Source: an uncultured Bacteroidales bacterium (GTDB lineage Bacteria; Bacteroidota; Bacteroidia; Bacteroidales; Muribaculaceae). From it: a stretch of DNA of 64,000 bases. Under the pieces are notes generated by a model that did no database searches, was not told where the DNA came from, and saw nothing but the letters and a program-made list of their open reading frames with translations. Below are positions 24,027 to 32,870 of this stretch, in pieces (position 1 is the first letter of the stretch; each line of letters begins with the position of its first letter). The position numbers were made by a program, and so were the translations under genes. The stretch spans positions 124,001-188,000 of the forward strand of contig CACZNH010000002.1 in the NCBI GenBank assembly GCA_902782465.1, read 5' to 3'.

Positions 24027-26042
24027 TTAACGCTTGTTGGTGATGGGACGCAGGTTGCGCTCCTTGAGGTCGCCCGAGCGGTAAGCGTCGAGCAGTTCCT
24101 TCAGGTCTTCGATTTGGGACTGCAGCTCGATACCGATGTCGGTGTCCTTGACGTGCATGCGGTGGTTGGTCAGCTCGACCAGGCTGCGGCGTGACTTAAT
24201 GTCCTGTCCCAACCTGACGGCTTCGTCAATCGATGAGAAGGGCTCGTGCTGCACGAGCTCAAAGCCGCGGGAGTGGTAAACGAGCGTGTAGCCGGCAATA
24301 CCGGTCTCGGGCTGGTAGGCCTTGGAGAAACCGCCGTCAATCACCATGAGCTTGCCGCCAGCCTTGATGGGATTCTCGCCCTTGATGGTCTTGACAGGCA
24401 CGTGGCCGTTGATGATGTGGCGGTGCTCGCCTTCAACACCGAACTCGTCAAGAATCATGTCAACGGCCTCGGGGTTGTCGCGCAATGTGTAGTAGCATCC
24501 CTTGATTTCCTTGTGCGTCTCCTTGTCGGCAATGAAGTAGCGTTCAAAGGTCGCCATCTTGCTCTTGTCAAACGCAGGAGAATCCTTGCCGCACCACAGG
24601 TACCACAGGTAGTCCAGTGCAAAGGCATACTCCTCGGGGTCGTCACAGCCGAAGTAGGCACTGCGAATCAGCGCGCCGGCACGTTTCAGCAGGGCCTTGC
24701 CGTGGAATTTCTCGCCACGGATAGCCACGTCCTTCAGGGTGCCGTCCTCGTTCAGGGGGATGGAGGCGTGGTAGAGCAGGTTGCCGTTGGCAATGGTGTA
24801 AAGGCAGCCGTTGCGGAACATGCATTTCATGTGCTTGCGCAGTTTCTCACTCTCGGTGAACGACTGGTGAAGCTTGTCAACGATATTCTGCTCCTCGGCC
24901 GTCAGCTTGTAGGGATGCTTGGGGTCAACGGTCGGGAAGTTGGTGTCAAGCAGTTCATATTCCTTGCCCTTGATTTTGATGACGCCTTTCTTCAGGTCCA
25001 TCTTGTCCATGAGCAGGCGGTCCTTCATGTCAAAGTCAGGGTGACGCTTGATGGCAGCGGCCTCAAGCTTGAACTGGATGATGCTGATGGCTTTGTGCAT
25101 CTGTGCAATGAGCTGGGCGGTGCGGGCGCGTTTGGGGTCCTTGGCACTGCCGTCCTTGGGAATGAAACGGGTGCACGGGTCGCCGGCATAGGTGTCGATG
25201 GCAAAGGTCGCCAGCGGCAGCAGGTTGATGCCGTAGCCGTCCTCCAGCACCCCGTGGTTGCCATAGCGCAGGGCGATGCGCAGCACGTTGGCAATGCTGC
25301 AGTCGTTGCCGGCGGCGGCGCCCATCCACAGGATGTCGTGGTTACCCCACTGGATATCAAAGTTATGGAAGTTGCACAGGATGTCCATAATCTTGTCGGG
25401 GCTGGGACCGCGGTCATACACGTCACCCAGCAGGTGCAGCATGTCGATGGTCAGCTGCTGAATCAGGTTGCACATGGCGATGATGAACTCATCGACACGG
25501 TTCGTCGAGATAATGGTCTTGATAATCACATCGACGTAGGCCTGCTTGTTAGGGTCGCTGCTGTGCTCGTGCATCAGCTCCTGGATGATATAGGAAAAGT
25601 CCTCGGGAAGCGCCTTGTGGACCTTGGAGCGGCTGTATTTCGATGACACGTTGCGGCAAACCTTCACCAACCTGTTGATGGTGATGAAGTACCAGTCATT
25701 CAGTTCCTGTTTGTCGGTAATCTCTTCCTTGACCAGCTCTAGTTTTTCGGCAGGATAATAAATGAGGGTACACAGGTCCTTCTGCTCACGTGTGCTCAGC
25801 GAATCGTTGAAAATCTCGCCCACCTTTCGCTTGATGGTACCGCTGGCGTTGCGCAGCACGTGCTGGAAGGCCAGGTACTCACCGTGCAGGTCGGCCAGGA
25901 AGTGCTCCGTTCCCTTGGGCAGGTTCAGGATGGCCTCCAGGTTGATAATCTCAGTGCTCGCGGTCGCTACATTCGGGAAACTGCGGGATAGCAACTTCAG
26001 GAAGTAGAGGTCACGTTTTCTTTTTGTAGTTTTCATAGCCAT
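24027..26042 (-). CDS. fbp: Fructose-1,6-bisphosphatase, class III
   Basis: 671 residues, normal for the large class III enzyme of Firmicutes and Bacteroidota. Metallophosphoesterase motifs are HFLADLHGEY, LGDVYDRGPSPDKIMD and IQWGNHDILWMGA. Hydrolyses fructose-1,6-bisphosphate to fructose-6-phosphate in gluconeogenesis. Single gene with its own terminator. Its upstream region (26043-26262) has palindromes that could be an operator. The start MAMKTTKRKRD has a second Met at codon 3. Confidence 0.95.
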   Translation of the reverse strand: MAMKTTKRKRDLYFLKLLSRSFPNVATASTEIINLEAILNLPKGTEHFLADLHGEYLAFQHVLRNASGTIKRKVGEIFNDSLSTREQKDLCTLIYYPAEKLELVKEEITDKQELNDWYFITINRLVKVCRNVSSKYSRSKVHKALPEDFSYIIQELMHEHSSDPNKQAYVDVIIKTIISTNRVDEFIIAMCNLIQQLTIDMLHLLGDVYDRGPSPDKIMDILCNFHNFDIQWGNHDILWMGAAAGNDCSIANVLRIALRYGNHGVLEDGYGINLLPLATFAIDTYAGDPCTRFIPKDGSAKDPKRARTAQLIAQMHKAISIIQFKLEAAAIKRHPDFDMKDRLLMDKMDLKKGVIKIKGKEYELLDTNFPTVDPKHPYKLTAEEQNIVDKLHQSFTESEKLRKHMKCMFRNGCLYTIANGNLLYHASIPLNEDGTLKDVAIRGEKFHGKALLKRAGALIRSAYFGCDDPEEYAFALDYLWYLWCGKDSPAFDKSKMATFERYFIADKETHKEIKGCYYTLRDNPEAVDMILDEFGVEGEHRHIINGHVPVKTIKGENPIKAGGKLMVIDGGFSKAYQPETGIAGYTLVYHSRGFELVQHEPFSSIDEAVRLGQDIKSRRSLVELTNHRMHVKDTDIGIELQSQIEDLKELLDAYRSGDLKERNLRPITNKR

Positions 26043-26174
26043 AATTGTTTAGTTTAAGTATGTAGTTTTAAAGTTCTTACGGTTAATTTATCTCACTCCT
26101 CAGCGGGCAATGCCCACTTTAATATATTACTAACGTAATATGTTAACAAATATTATCCAAGCAGCCAAATAATC
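26043..26174. promoter_or_regulatory. Upstream region of fbp with two palindromes
   Basis: No gene. Holds the hairpin GGGCAATGCCC (26104-26114) and the near-perfect palindrome TTAATATATTAC / GTAATATGTTAA (26119-26130 / 26135-26146, one mismatch). A clear TAnnTTTG box was not found. Either palindrome could be an fbp operator. Confidence 0.4.
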
Positions 26175-26279
26175 ACTCCTAACTCCTAACTCCTAACTCC
26201 TAACTCCTAACTCCTAACTCCTAACTCCTAACTCCTAACTTCTAACTTCTAACTCCTAACTCCTAACACCTAACAAGTA
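26175..26279. repeat. Longest heptamer array: 14-15 ACTCCTA-type units
   Basis: Nine perfect ACTCCTA units (26175-26237), two ACTTCTA, two ACTCCTA, ACACCTA, then a degenerate ACAAGTA. The helicase stop codon (minus TAG, 26263-26265) lies in the thirteenth unit, so the gene runs two units into the array. Confidence 0.95.
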
Positions 26280-27594
26280 AAGAGATTCTCACTTTCTTGC
26301 CTTTGATTTTGCAGGTCTGGAGTGATTTCAGCACACGCTTGGCTTCGCCTCGTGGCACGGCGGCAAGGGCATAGTGGTCACGCACGTCGATTTGTCCGAC
26401 GGCACTGGCCTCGATTGCGCCGTTCTTGGCGATGAAGCCCAGGATGTCGCCGCGTGAGAGTTTCTCTTTCTTGCCGGCTTGGAAATACAGGGTCGCCATT
26501 GTCGGCTTAGGAATTTTCCCCAAATTATTGAGAGTCAATCGTTTGCAGTCATTAACATAGTCGGGCAGGGGAGTGTCGGCATGGGTGATGAGGTAGACAT
26601 TGCCTGTGGCATCGACACGTGCCGTGCGGCCATTGCGGTGGACGTAGACCTGTTCGTTGACGGGAAGGTGGTAATGGATGATGTGCTCCACCTGGTCGAT
26701 GTCAAGGCCTCGGGCAGCAAGGTCGGTGGCTACCAGCACGTTGACACTGCCGTTATTGAGCATGGCGACGGCACATTCCCGTTCCTGCTGTTCCATTGCG
26801 CCATGGTACAGTCCAGCAGGGATGCCTTGCTGCCTCAGGTGCTGATGGATGCGCTCGGCACTCTCGCGGAAGTTGGCAAACACGATGGTTTTGCCGCCGT
26901 CAAGGTTCTTGAGCAGCCTCACCAGGGTGTCAAGTTTGTCCTTCGTGTCGCTTTCCACCTGCCAGACGGCAATGCGCTCAGCAGGGTGGTTGTCAACATT
27001 CAATGCATTGATGGTGTGTGGGTTATGCAGGCGCACATAATCGGGAACGACATCGAGCACGGTGGCCGAGGCAAGGATGCGGCGGTTCAGTTTGGGCATT
27101 TGCCGCAGTAGCTGGCGCATCTCGTCCTCAAAGCCCAGCTCCAGTGCCTTGTCAAACTCGTCGAGCACAAGCAGGCGGGTGCCGTTCAGGTTAATGTTAC
27201 TGCGATGCTGGTGGTCAAGCAGTCGCCCGGGAGTAGCAACGATGATATCGGGGGTTACCGCCAGCGATGCTTTTTCGTCGCCTGCATCATGCCCGCCGTA
27301 GCAAGGCGTCACCTTATAGCCCTGGGCAAGCGTCCGCAGAATCTCGGCGGTTTGCATCACCAGTTCGCGCGAGGGTGCCATCACCACAGCCTGCAGTTTC
27401 CCCATGGGAGCCTGCATCGCTTGCAGCAGACACAGCGCAAAGGCCAGCGTCTTGCCGCTTCCCGTGGGCGAGTACAGCACCAAATCGCTGCCTGTAGACG
27501 ATTTCCACGCCTGCAGCGCATCGCGTTGCAACTCGTTGAGCGATTCAATCTTCAATCGCTCCCTCACCGCCTGTAAAATATCCTTTTCCTTCAT
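26263..27594 (-). CDS. DbpA-like DEAD-box RNA helicase (DEFD variant)
   Basis: 443 residues. Motif I SPTGSGKT (42-49), Ia PSRELVMQ, Ib TPGRLLD, motif II DEFD (145-148) in place of DEAD, motif III SAT, and motif VI HRNGRTAR. The C-terminal 70 residues look like the DbpA RNA-binding domain (LSRGDILGFIAKNGAI...). DbpA targets helix 92 of 23S rRNA during 50S assembly. The extreme C terminus LLVRC is encoded by the repeat array, directly after the expected KVRISL end. Promoter box TAATTTTG lies 39 bp upstream of the start. Confidence 0.88.
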   Translation of the reverse strand: MKEKDILQAVRERLKIESLNELQRDALQAWKSSTGSDLVLYSPTGSGKTLAFALCLLQAMQAPMGKLQAVVMAPSRELVMQTAEILRTLAQGYKVTPCYGGHDAGDEKASLAVTPDIIVATPGRLLDHQHRSNINLNGTRLLVLDEFDKALELGFEDEMRQLLRQMPKLNRRILASATVLDVVPDYVRLHNPHTINALNVDNHPAERIAVWQVESDTKDKLDTLVRLLKNLDGGKTIVFANFRESAERIHQHLRQQGIPAGLYHGAMEQQERECAVAMLNNGSVNVLVATDLAARGLDIDQVEHIIHYHLPVNEQVYVHRNGRTARVDATGNVYLITHADTPLPDYVNDCKRLTLNNLGKIPKPTMATLYFQAGKKEKLSRGDILGFIAKNGAIEASAVGQIDVRDHYALAAVPRGEAKRVLKSLQTCKIKGKKVRISLLVRC

Positions 27595-27633
27595 CGGTTT
27601 CTATAGCAGGAAACAACTCCCACACATTTGCCG

Positions 27634-27641
27634 CAAAATTA
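27634..27641 (-). promoter_or_regulatory. -7 box TAATTTTG for the DbpA-like helicase
   Basis: TAnnTTTG on the minus strand, 39 bp before the ATG at 27594. Confidence 0.6.
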
Positions 27642-27730
27642 CAAAAAACTGCTCGTTTCAGCAACGATCAGTGTGTCAAATCATGTGTATATTTACGCCA
27701 GAGACTTAAAGTGTTACTTTAAAAATAATT

Positions 27731-27785
27731 AAAGTAATACACCGATAATCATTGCATAATTGCAAGATTATCGGTGTATTACTTT
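27731..27785 (-). terminator. Strong terminator after tRNA-Gly
   Basis: Perfect 20-bp inverted repeat AAAGTAATACACCGATAATC (27731-27750) / complement (27766-27785) with a 15-nt loop, followed on the minus strand by a T-rich tract. It begins 5 bp after the tRNA. The arm length is unusual for a terminator. Confidence 0.7.
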
Positions 27786-27790
27786 GTTTG

Positions 27791-27863
27791 AGCGGTAAAC
27801 GGGACTCGAACCCGCGGCCCTCAGCTTGGGAAGCTGATGCTCTACCAACTGAGCTACTACCGC
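27791..27863 (-). tRNA. tRNA-Gly(CCC)
   Basis: 73-nt cloverleaf on the minus strand: acceptor GCGGTAG / TTACCGC (one G-T pair), D-arm AGCTCAGTTGGTAGAGC, anticodon stem TCAGC / GCTGA with loop TTCCCAA (anticodon CCC, reads GGG), and T-arm GGGTTCGAGTCCC. CCA is not encoded. Confidence 0.95.
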
Positions 27864-27924
27864 AATTCAATTTATTTTCAACCACTTGAGTGGCGGTTTT
27901 TAAACTAATTCTTTAACTTGAACT

Positions 27925-28251
27925 TTAGGCGTTCTCGTTAATGACGTTGGTGACACTGTCGCCGTTCTCGGTGGGGTAGTACTCAACCGTGAGCGTGTCG
28001 TTGATGTCCCACGAGTCCCTGTGGTCGCTGTCCAGGTCGGGATAGGTGAACTCGATGGTGTCTTCACCGACCTTGAGATACACGCTGTTCATCGCGCCGT
28101 CGATGGCCACGCCGGTTACCTGCAACGCGGAGTCAACCTCCTGGGCTACGCTGTCGACCAACGTTTCTTGGCTTTCGCTCTGGTTGCCGTCAATGCACGA
28201 TGTCAATGCGATGGCGAACAGCGCAATCCATGTCAAAACTGGCTTCTTCAT
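27925..28251 (-). CDS. Small lipoprotein, unknown function
   Basis: 108 residues. Signal with lipobox LTSC (Cys19), an acidic linker, then a short beta-rich domain containing SVYLKVGEDTIEFTYPDLD. The end NDTLTVEYYPTENGDSVTNV resembles small Bacteroidales lipoproteins found next to housekeeping genes. Not recognised further. A -7 box lies 35 bp upstream. Confidence 0.7.
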   Translation of the reverse strand: MKKPVLTWIALFAIALTSCIDGNQSESQETLVDSVAQEVDSALQVTGVAIDGAMNSVYLKVGEDTIEFTYPDLDSDHRDSWDINDTLTVEYYPTENGDSVTNVINENA

Positions 28252-28286
28252 CTTAGTTTATCTTTCTGTGGTTTGCTTTAACTGTG

Positions 28287-28294
28287 CAAAGATA
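28287..28294 (-). promoter_or_regulatory. -7 box TATCTTTG for the small lipoprotein
   Basis: TAnnTTTG on the minus strand, 35 bp before the ATG at 28251. Confidence 0.6.
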
Positions 28295-28339
28295 TTGCTT
28301 CTTTTCGAAAATTCAAAGGAAACAGACTTAAAGCTGTGA

Positions 28340-28897
28340 TTAGAAGTCGTCGCTGGAGAGACTGTCAAGCTCCTCAAAGTCTGAAATCTCGTCTTCGTCA
28401 TACTCCTCGTCGCCGTAGAATTCGCTCTTGTCGATGGCTTCAATCTTGTTGGCGTCGGGAATCTTAGGGATGGTGATGAATTCAGTGATGTCAACACTCT
28501 CGGCGGGCGGATTGCCGGCTTTGCTCTCGCACAAGGGGTCGTGGAGCGATTTGCCGGGGATGACCTCTTTGAGCTTCACCTTGAAGAAGCGCTCAGTCAT
28601 GTAGTCGAACACGAACTTCAGGCGCTGGCCTTCATCCTCAATGAGTTCATCGAGCTGAGTGTCGTCCATAATCCAGATGTCCTCGTCGCTGTCGGTGTCC
28701 ATATCGACGCAGGTGACCTCTTTCTCCTTGTTCCACTCGTCGTCGCAGATGTAGAAGGAGTCCATTTGTTCCTTGCTGTAACCTGCTGAATCAAGGATGA
28801 TGTTGCGCAGTTGCATGAACGTGGCGGTCGAGTCGATGGCAATCTGCATCTTGAAGTTATCGGATTCGTCCGAGACTATGACAAATTTGTAAATCAT
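28340..28897 (-). CDS. Plasmid pRiA4b ORF-3-like (IS1096 TnpR passenger family) protein
   Basis: 185 residues. The N-terminal two thirds match the pRiA4b ORF-3 fold, with the typical opening FVIVSDESDNFKMQIAID, AGYSKEQMDSFYICDDEW and the core YMTERFFKVKLKEV. The tail (150-185) is very acidic (FYGDEEYDEDEISDFEELD). Although the family was named from mobile elements, no transposase or terminal repeats are nearby, and in Bacteroidales it is a chromosomal gene. Function unknown. Confidence 0.75.
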   Translation of the reverse strand: MIYKFVIVSDESDNFKMQIAIDSTATFMQLRNIILDSAGYSKEQMDSFYICDDEWNKEKEVTCVDMDTDSDEDIWIMDDTQLDELIEDEGQRLKFVFDYMTERFFKVKLKEVIPGKSLHDPLCESKAGNPPAESVDITEFITIPKIPDANKIEAIDKSEFYGDEEYDEDEISDFEELDSLSSDDF

Positions 28898-29063
28898 AAT
28901 ATTGTCGCTCTTACTGTTGTTTTTGATGTTGCGAAATTACTAATAAATTTTATCAAGCAAGTGTTTTTGGTGTTTTTTTTTCTAAAACGGCATATAAATG
29001 AGATAATCAACAGCATTAACTCACTGCCATGGGGCTGTTTTTTAGCAGTTTTCCTAAGCAGCA

Positions 29064-29096
29064 AAGCCATCCCGTCGTGGTTGACGGTGATGGCTT
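29064..29096. terminator. Stem-loop downstream of spt
   Basis: AAGCCATC / GATGGCTT with inner stem CCGTC / GACGG, 35 bp after the serine palmitoyltransferase stop. There is no T-run on the minus strand, so termination is only probable. Confidence 0.5.
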
Positions 29097-29130
29097 CGTG
29101 TTATATTTATATATAATGTGAGGGTCAGGC

Positions 29131-30318
29131 TCAGGGCACGAGGCCGTAGGAGCGGAAGACCTTCTGGATTTTCTCCAGGGCGAAGGCGACTTGCTCGTGG
29201 GTGTGCGTCGCCATCAGGCTGAAGCGGATGAGCGTGTCGTTGGGTGCCACGGCAGGCGAGACAACGGGGTTGACAAAGATGCCCTCCTCGAGCAGGTCGC
29301 GCGTGATGGCGAACGTCTTGTTGTTGTCGCGGATGAACAGCGGGATGATGGGCGTCTCGGTGTGACCAATCTCACAGCCCATGTCGCGGAAGCCCTGCAG
29401 GGCCTCGTGGGTGATCTTCCACAGGTGCTCCTGACGCTCAGGCTCAGCGATGAGGATATCGATGGCCTTCATGGCAGCTGCTGTCGATGCCGGCGTGATG
29501 CTGGCGGTGAAGATATAGCTGCGGGAATGGTGGCGCAGGTAGTTGGTGATGACCTTGCTGGTGGCGATGAAGCCGCCCAGTGAGGCAATCGACTTGGAGA
29601 AGGTGCCCATGATGAGGTCCACCTCGTCGCGCAGGCCGAAGTGGTCACACACGCCGCGGCCGCCCTCGCCGAACACGCCGATGCCGTGTGCCTCGTCAAC
29701 CATGATGTTGGCGTTGTACTTGTGTGCCAGGTCCACGATGTCGGGCAGCTTGCACACGTCGCCCTCCATCGAGAAGACACCGTCGGTGACGATGAGCTTG
29801 ACGCGGTCCGGCTCGCACTTCTTGAGCTGGGCCTCGAGCGACGCCATGTCGTTGTGGCGGTACTTGAGAGAGTTGGAGAACGACAGGCGACGGCCCTCGA
29901 TAATCGAGGCGTGGTCCTGCTCGTCCCACAGGATATAGTCGTCGCGGCCCGTGAGCGTCGAAATCACGCCCAGGTTCACGCCGAAGCCGGTGCTGTAGAT
30001 CATCGCGTCTTCCTTGCCCTCGTAGTCGGCAAGCTTGCGCTCGAGCTGCTTGTGCAGGTCCAGGGTGCCGTTCAGGAAGGGTGAACCGGCACAACCGGTA
30101 CCGTACTTCTCGGTAGCCTCGATGGCGGCCTGCTTGATGCGTTCGTCATTAACCAGTCCAGAGTAGCAGTTGGAACCAAACATGAGGATACGCTTGCCAT
30201 TCATGATGACCTCGGTATCCTGTTCGCTCGAAATGGCGCGGAAGTAGGGATAGATGCCCGCAGCCTTAGCTTTCTGCGGCTCATCATATCTTGCTAACTT
30301 ATTCTCTAATAAGTTCAT
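29131..30318 (-). CDS. spt: Serine palmitoyltransferase (alpha-oxoamine synthase)
   Basis: 395 residues from ATG at 30318; a TTG-initiated frame to 30366 is unlikely. PLP-dependent fold: GTGCAGSPFLNGTLDLH, the Asp of MVDEAHGIGVFG, and the Schiff-base Lys242 in GTFSKSIASLGG. The close likeness to Bacteroides SPT (opening LLENKLARYDEPQKAKAAGIYPYFR) favours condensation of serine with acyl-CoA to 3-ketosphinganine, the entry to sphingolipids, over 2-amino-3-ketobutyrate CoA ligase. Stands alone with its own -7 box. Confidence 0.88.
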   Translation of the reverse strand: MNLLENKLARYDEPQKAKAAGIYPYFRAISSEQDTEVIMNGKRILMFGSNCYSGLVNDERIKQAAIEATEKYGTGCAGSPFLNGTLDLHKQLERKLADYEGKEDAMIYSTGFGVNLGVISTLTGRDDYILWDEQDHASIIEGRRLSFSNSLKYRHNDMASLEAQLKKCEPDRVKLIVTDGVFSMEGDVCKLPDIVDLAHKYNANIMVDEAHGIGVFGEGGRGVCDHFGLRDEVDLIMGTFSKSIASLGGFIATSKVITNYLRHHSRSYIFTASITPASTAAAMKAIDILIAEPERQEHLWKITHEALQGFRDMGCEIGHTETPIIPLFIRDNNKTFAITRDLLEEGIFVNPVVSPAVAPNDTLIRFSLMATHTHEQVAFALEKIQKVFRSYGLVP

Positions 30319-30391
30319 ATACAGTGTTTTATTGTCTTGATTCGAATCGGGCGGCAGTTGCCGCAATCAACGTTGTTTTTATAATTGGCTG

Positions 30392-30399
30392 CAAATATA
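30392..30399 (-). promoter_or_regulatory. -7 box TATATTTG for spt
   Basis: TAnnTTTG on the minus strand, 73 bp before the chosen ATG. Confidence 0.55.
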
Positions 30400-30551
30400 T
30401 AAAAAGATTCTTTAACAAAATGTTAAAAAAAACACAAAATGCGACAAAATGACCATTTTAAACTGCGCTAATTGGCTATGACTCACCAGTTATCACCCTG
30501 TTAATGTTTTTTAAAAGTAAAAAACACCTGTTGCGGTGGCTGGCGGCATGG

Positions 30552-30737
30552 TCAATCGCGATAGAGGTCATCCATGTCGATTTCAGCATTGTGCAGCATG
30601 TCTTCTTCCATAAACGAGGCGCCGTCAAAGTCGCCGTCCTCATACATCACATAGTTCTGATTCAGGCAACTGCTGGCCATAAGGATGAAAACCGTTGCAA
30701 CGGAAATATTTAACAAGTATTTAAAAAACCTCTTCAT
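30552..30737 (-). CDS. Very small lipoprotein
   Basis: 61 residues from the ATG at 30737 ([10 protein letters not shown]). A signal sequence with lipobox ASSC is followed by only about 37 mature residues, rich in Asp and Glu ([17 protein letters not shown]). The start is fixed by a TAATTTTG -7 box at 30764-30771, which makes the upstream extension to 30761 untranslated. No family recognised. Confidence 0.6.
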   Translation of the reverse strand: MKRFFKYLLNISVATVFILMASSCLNQNYVMYEDGDFDGASFMEEDMLHNAEIDMDDLYRD

Positions 30738-30763
30738 ATACACATTGGTTATGATATCCACCG

Positions 30764-30771
30764 CAAAATTA
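30764..30771 (-). promoter_or_regulatory. -7 box TAATTTTG for the very small lipoprotein
   Basis: TAnnTTTG on the minus strand, 26 bp before the ATG at 30737. Confidence 0.6.
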
Positions 30772-30851
30772 ACAAAAAAAGAAATGAATGTGATGTTTTT
30801 AGGAAAATATTCACTACTTTAGCGCATCTTTTTTTGCAAATCACTCAGAAA

Positions 30852-32870
30852 ATGGACCTTTTTGAACAACGAATCAAGGAATTGCGGGAAATCATCAACC
30901 GCCACAACCATAATTACTATGTCCTCAATGCCCCGACAGTGACCGATCAGGAGTTTGACGCCTTGTTGCGCGAACTGCAGGACCTGGAACGCGATTATCC
31001 GCAGTACCAGGACCCCTTGTCACCCACTCAGCGTGTGGGCAGCGACATCAGCAAGGGCTTCACCCAGGTGCGCCACGAGCGTCCCATGATGTCCCTGTCC
31101 AACAGCTACAGCATCGAGGAGGTGCAGGATTTCCTGCGTCGTGCCCAGGACGCGTTGGGCGGTGAGGCCAGCGAGATTGTCGGCGAGATGAAGTATGACG
31201 GCACGTCGATTTCGGTGACCTACGAGCACGGCCGCCTGGTGCGTGCCGTGACCCGTGGCGACGGTGTGCAGGGCGACGATGTCACCGCCAATGTCATCAC
31301 CATCAAGACGGTTCCGCTTGAGATTTCCGGCTTTATCGACCTGCCTGACAAGTTTGAGGTGCGTGGCGAGATTGTGCTGCCGTGGCAGAGCTTCGAGAAG
31401 CTCAACCAGGAGCGTCAGTTCAATGAGGAACCGCTGTTTGCCAACCCGCGCAACGCCGCAGCAGGCACCCTGAAGCTGCAGAACAGTGCCGAGGTGGCAC
31501 GCCGTGGGCTGGATGCCGTGTTCTACTTCCTGCTGGGTGACAACCTGCCCTTCGAGACCCACTACGACAGCATTAATGCCCTGCAACGCTGGGGCTTCAA
31601 GACGGGCGAGATGTCCATTCTGCCGAGCATCGATGCGGTGAAGGACTTCATCGATCACTGGGATGTGGAGCGCAAGAAACTGCCTGTCGCCACCGATGGC
31701 CTGGTGTTCAAAATCAACTCCCTGCGCCAGCAGCTCAACCTGGGTGCTACAGCCAAGTCTCCGCGTTGGGCCATCGCCTACAAGTTCGCTCCCGAACGGG
31801 AATGCACCAAGCTGCAGTTCGTGTCGTTCGAGGTGGGACGCACGGGTGTCATCACGCCGGTGGCCAACCTTGACCCGGTGCTGTTGAGCGGCACCATCGT
31901 CAAGCGTGCATCGCTGCACAATGCCGACATCATCGCACAGCTCGACATCCACGACGGCGACATGCTCTATGTGGAGAAGGGTGGGGAAATCATCCCCAAG
32001 ATTGTCGGTGTGGACGAGAAGCGTCGCCAGCCGGGCAGCAGTCCCGTCGCTTTTGTCACCCACTGTCCGTCGTGCGGCACGCCGTTGCAGCGTGTCGAGG
32101 GCGAGGCGGCATGGGTGTGTCCCAACAAATGGGGTTGCGGGCCGCAGATTTGCGGGCGCATCGAGCACTTCGTGGGACGTCATGCGATGGATATCGATGG
32201 CATCGGCGAGGAGGTGGCCGTCATCCTCAACAAGAGCGGACTGGTCAATGATGTTGCCGACCTGTATGACCTCACACAGGAGAAGCTGACGGCCCTGGAC
32301 CGCTTCCAGGAGAAGAGTGCCCAGCGCATCCTGCGTGGTGTGGAGGCTAGCCGCAAGGTGCCCTATGCCAGGGTTATCTTTGCCCTTTCCATCCCCTTTG
32401 TCGGGGAGACCACGGGCAAGGTGCTGGCACGTCACACGCGCGACATCGACACCCTGATGACGATGCCTGCCGACCAGCTGGCCGCCATTCCTGAGATAGG
32501 CCCCAAAATCGCTCAGTCCATCGTCGATTTCTTTGCCGAGGAGCGTAACCGTGTCCTCGTCGAGCGTCTGCGTGCCGCAGGGCTGCAACTGGCTCTTACC
32601 GAGGAGGAAACCGCAGGACAGACCGACAAACTGCTAGGCAAGAAGGTCGTCATCAGCGGCGTGTTTGCCAAGCACTCACGCGAGGAGTACAAGGCGATGA
32701 TTGAGCAGAACGGCGGCAAGAACGTGAGCAGCATCTCCAGCGCCACCAGCTTTATCCTTGCTGGCGAGAACATGGGACCCGCCAAACTCGAAAAAGCCCG
32801 CAAGCTGGGCATCGACATCATCAACGAGGACCAGTTCCTGGAAATGCTTCAATCAACCGAAGAAGAATGA
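30852..32870 (+). CDS. ligA: NAD-dependent DNA ligase LigA
   Basis: 672 residues from the ATG at 30852 ([11 protein letters not shown]); an earlier TTG at 30834 is not credible. Adenylation motif with catalytic Lys114 in [11 protein letters not shown]-fold region with [11 protein letters not shown], a zinc-finger segment [21 protein letters not shown] followed by a second Cys pair, helix-hairpin-helix repeats, and a C-terminal BRCT domain ([20 protein letters not shown]). Seals nicks in replication and repair. Overlaps the next gene by 4 bp. Confidence 0.97.
   Translation: MDLFEQRIKELREIINRHNHNYYVLNAPTVTDQEFDALLRELQDLERDYPQYQDPLSPTQRVGSDISKGFTQVRHERPMMSLSNSYSIEEVQDFLRRAQDALGGEASEIVGEMKYDGTSISVTYEHGRLVRAVTRGDGVQGDDVTANVITIKTVPLEISGFIDLPDKFEVRGEIVLPWQSFEKLNQERQFNEEPLFANPRNAAAGTLKLQNSAEVARRGLDAVFYFLLGDNLPFETHYDSINALQRWGFKTGEMSILPSIDAVKDFIDHWDVERKKLPVATDGLVFKINSLRQQLNLGATAKSPRWAIAYKFAPERECTKLQFVSFEVGRTGVITPVANLDPVLLSGTIVKRASLHNADIIAQLDIHDGDMLYVEKGGEIIPKIVGVDEKRRQPGSSPVAFVTHCPSCGTPLQRVEGEAAWVCPNKWGCGPQICGRIEHFVGRHAMDIDGIGEEVAVILNKSGLVNDVADLYDLTQEKLTALDRFQEKSAQRILRGVEASRKVPYARVIFALSIPFVGETTGKVLARHTRDIDTLMTMPADQLAAIPEIGPKIAQSIVDFFAEERNRVLVERLRAAGLQLALTEEETAGQTDKLLGKKVVISGVFAKHSREEYKAMIEQNGGKNVSSISSATSFILAGENMGPAKLEKARKLGIDIINEDQFLEMLQSTEEE

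Noticed and set aside
24246-25646. 466-codon open frame antisense to fbp
   Set aside because: Shadow of the class III fructose bisphosphatase; no start context or recognisable domain.
26175-26279. CRISPR-like array
   Set aside because: The unit is 7 bp with no spacers, and no cas genes are in the window.
28340-28897. Insertion sequence suggested by the IS1096-passenger family name
   Set aside because: No transposase, inverted ends or target duplication nearby.
31020-32588. 522-codon open frame antisense to ligA
   Set aside because: It lies wholly inside the reverse complement of a clear LigA gene, has no family likeness and a composition expected of a shadow frame.
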